A DNA stretch of 64,000 nt from positions 1-64,000 of IMG/VR virus record IMGVR_UViG_3300008448_000049. One strand, given 5' to 3'. Under the pieces are notes generated by a model that was given only the letters and a program-made list of their open reading frames with translations, was not told where the DNA came from and did no database searches. The translations under genes and the position numbers were made by a program. The stretch comes from a virus. Each line of letters begins with the position of its first letter. Positions within the stretch are counted from its first letter, which is position 1. Shown one piece after another: positions 62,986-64,000 of the stretch.

Positions 62986-63109
62986 TCTTTCCGTATGCTT
63001 TTTTCCAAACAGCTTTAGCTTCTTTTAACTCAACTCTTTCTTGAGGAGTCTTTTTAAACTTTTCAGATTTAAGTCTGTTAATCTCTTTTTTTTGTTCTTC
63101 AGTTGTCAT
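62969..63109 (-). CDS. Small basic helical protein (46 aa)
   Basis: The frame begins MTTEEQKKEINRLKSEKF and is almost all Lys/Glu/Arg with a single Trp; it ends at TAA (62969-62971). It starts one base after the ClpS stop and its end overlaps the next gene by 17 bases. Such tight packing in the leftward operon favours a real gene. It probably forms one long helix; function unknown. Confidence 0.62.
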   Translation of the reverse strand: MTTEEQKKEINRLKSEKFKKTPQERVELKEAKAVWKKAYGKNGTKA

Positions 63110-63110
63110 G

Positions 63111-63389
63111 TTATTCTATTTTTGCGGTTAAATTATTTTCACACAGCGCCTCCTTGATGGGCTTGAGTGTTTTCATATCTCCTTCTTTTACGGAGCACTT
63201 ACCATTGTTGTGTATAATCAGAGCACATTGTTCAGCTTGAGACGGTTGATGACTGCAGTATTTTGTAAAGCAGTATATAACATGTTCAAACGTGTTGTGA
63301 TCATCATTGTATACAACAATGCTTTTTGATTTTGCTACTTGTTCTTCAACAAGCACGTCTTCTTCATCTATAAACGGATCAAATGTCAT
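63111..63389 (-). CDS. clpS: ClpS-like adaptor protein
   Basis: The 92-aa protein closely follows Bacteroidota ClpS: VVYNDDHNTFEHVIYCF, HQPSQAEQCALIIHNNGKC and LKPIKEAL are all in place. Residues that bind N-terminal degrons in ClpS are kept: N28, D29, D30, T33 and H60 (matching N34, D35, D36, T38 and H66 of E. coli). The N-terminal 20 residues are acidic (DPFIDEEDVLVEEQ). Known ClpS delivers N-degron proteins to ClpAP. Here it may redirect or block the host Clp protease. It overlaps the upstream gene by 11 bases. Confidence 0.92.
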   Translation of the reverse strand: MTFDPFIDEEDVLVEEQVAKSKSIVVYNDDHNTFEHVIYCFTKYCSHQPSQAEQCALIIHNNGKCSVKEGDMKTLKPIKEALCENNLTAKIE

Positions 63390-63642
63390 CTGATTTATTT
63401 AAAATGTTAAGCATCTTGTTTCTTTCAGCTATAGCTTCTAGCTTAGGCTTGTCTAGTTCTATAATAGATTCACCTCCGATTTCTAAATCAGATTCAATCT
63501 CATCATATAACTTAATAACCTCATCTAACTTTCTTGCTAAGCCTTTTGTTACGTCTTGTTCTCTAAGAATAGACTGTATGTATTTTACGGCTTCCTTAGT
63601 CTTCACTAGGTCCTTTAGGTTGATCTCCATTGTCTGTTTCAA
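63379..63642 (-). CDS. Hypothetical coiled-coil protein (87 aa)
   Basis: No family recognised. It is helical, with heptad-like Leu/Ile/Lys/Glu spacing (KTKEAVKYIQSILREQDV, KLDEVIKLYDEIESDLE). It overlaps the ClpS gene by 11 bases and the upstream 81-aa gene by 47 bases, so the three are a coupled group. Coupling to ClpS raises the possibility of a functional link, not supported by sequence. Confidence 0.58.
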   Translation of the reverse strand: MKQTMEINLKDLVKTKEAVKYIQSILREQDVTKGLARKLDEVIKLYDEIESDLEIGGESIIELDKPKLEAIAERNKMLNILNKSDDI

Positions 63643-63841
63643 ATAATTTGTTAAACATTGTGTGATTCCAGCATAGTTTTATCTGGCTGCTGTTATAGTG
63701 CTTTATCTCCCGTGTCTTCTCATTGCCGACAACCCAGATTGTATTCTCATGTGGACCATAGTCCATTAAGAATAATACTACACCATCTCCGTGAGGTGTC
63801 TCCACCCATAGCACTTGTTGTAATTCATGTATTACCGTCAT
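63596..63841 (-). CDS. Hypothetical protein (81 aa)
   Basis: No family recognised. It contains a strand-rich core (VLWVETPHGDGVVLFLMDYGPHENTIWVV), then a helix, and resembles small SH3-like beta-barrel proteins. The C-terminus is acidic and polar (ETDNGDQPKGPSED). It overlaps the next gene by 47 bases, longer than the typical four-base overlap. Its own start codon overlaps the stop of the upstream frame (ATGA). Confidence 0.58.
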   Translation of the reverse strand: MTVIHELQQVLWVETPHGDGVVLFLMDYGPHENTIWVVGNEKTREIKHYNSSQIKLCWNHTMFNKLFETDNGDQPKGPSED

Positions 63842-63999
63842 TCTAATGCTTTGGCTTTAAAGTTATTAATATATTCTTTCATCTCCTCAAGATACTTATA
63901 GGTAGAGGTATCTTCAATCTCTCCAGTCACCAGCCCGCTACCAACAAGTTTCTTGTGTATTTCTTTATACTGTTTTACCATAAGCTTAACAGTAATCAG
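63838..63999 (-). CDS. Gene cut by the right edge, C-terminal part of a small helical protein
   Basis: The frame is open to the edge of the window and ends at TGA (63838-63840), overlapping the ATG of the 81-aa gene (ATGA). The visible 53 residues contain a Met at about 63981 that could be the true start (MVKQYKEIHKKLVGSG), which would give 47 aa, so the gene may be complete. It is a basic helix followed by a Tyr/Glu/Lys helix. No family recognised. Confidence 0.55.
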   Translation of the reverse strand: MITVKLMVKQYKEIHKKLVGSGLVTGEIEDTSTYKYLEEMKEYINNFKAKALE

Positions 64000-64000
64000 A

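Noticed and set aside
42155-64000. tRNA genes
   Set aside because: GGTTCAA-like sequences were seen only inside the two group I introns (P7 region), with no acceptor or anticodon arms around them.
1-64000. CRISPR arrays, insertion sequences, attachment site or integrase
   Set aside because: No regularly spaced repeats, transposase or recombinase motifs, and no terminal repeats were seen.

Overview
The window is part of a tailed double-stranded DNA phage genome, most probably a crAss-like phage (order Crassvirales) of a Bacteroidota host. Four things point there. A giant virion-type protein carries the DFDID catalytic motif of the single-chain RNA polymerases of crAss-like phages such as phi14:2. 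The genome is split into a rightward block of giant virion-associated genes and a leftward block of replication genes. The DNA is AT-rich and start codons are preceded by A/T-rich leaders with no visible Shine-Dalgarno sequence. Two promoters match the Bacteroidota pattern TTTG-N20-TAnnTTTG. The standard genetic code fits all genes.

Positions 1-42084, plus strand: seven very large genes nearly end to end. The first is open at the left edge and looks like a tail protein. Next come four proteins of 899-1361 aa, rich in short YGG/GG motifs or helical, which are probably virion cargo. Last are three giants of 1816, 4641 and 1938 aa, each with one zinc-metallopeptidase-like HExxH...E motif set. 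The 4641-aa protein joins a zincin-like domain, a DFDID RNA polymerase, an SF1 helicase and a polynucleotide-kinase-like domain in one chain. This set is probably packaged and injected for early transcription.

Positions 42101-64000, minus strand: a compact leftward block. From right to left it holds several small genes including a ClpS adaptor, uracil-DNA glycosylase, a DnaB-like helicase with its own promoter and structured leader, a RecT-like annealing protein, a probable ssDNA-binding protein, a DnaG-like primase, a GIY-YIG-like protein, a VWA/metallopeptidase protein with its MoxR-type AAA+ ATPase, a PD-(D/E)XK nuclease, a family B DNA polymerase, a dNMP kinase and a MazG-like pyrophosphohydrolase. 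It ends with an L,D-transpeptidase-like lipoprotein that may act in lysis, followed by an intrinsic terminator facing the giant genes. A single small plus-strand gene (62255-62584) interrupts this block.

The most notable discovery is a pair of group I introns with homing endonuclease genes. One (61166-61968, HNH) splits uracil-DNA glycosylase exactly between GQD and PYP of its active site. The other (52034-53140, GIY-YIG) splits the MoxR ATPase just after Walker B. In both, the 5' exon ends in U, the intron ends in G, P1 and P7 pairings can be drawn, the joined reading frame is intact, and the internal guide sequence lies inside the last codons of the endonuclease gene. No tRNA, CRISPR array, insertion sequence or integrase was seen.
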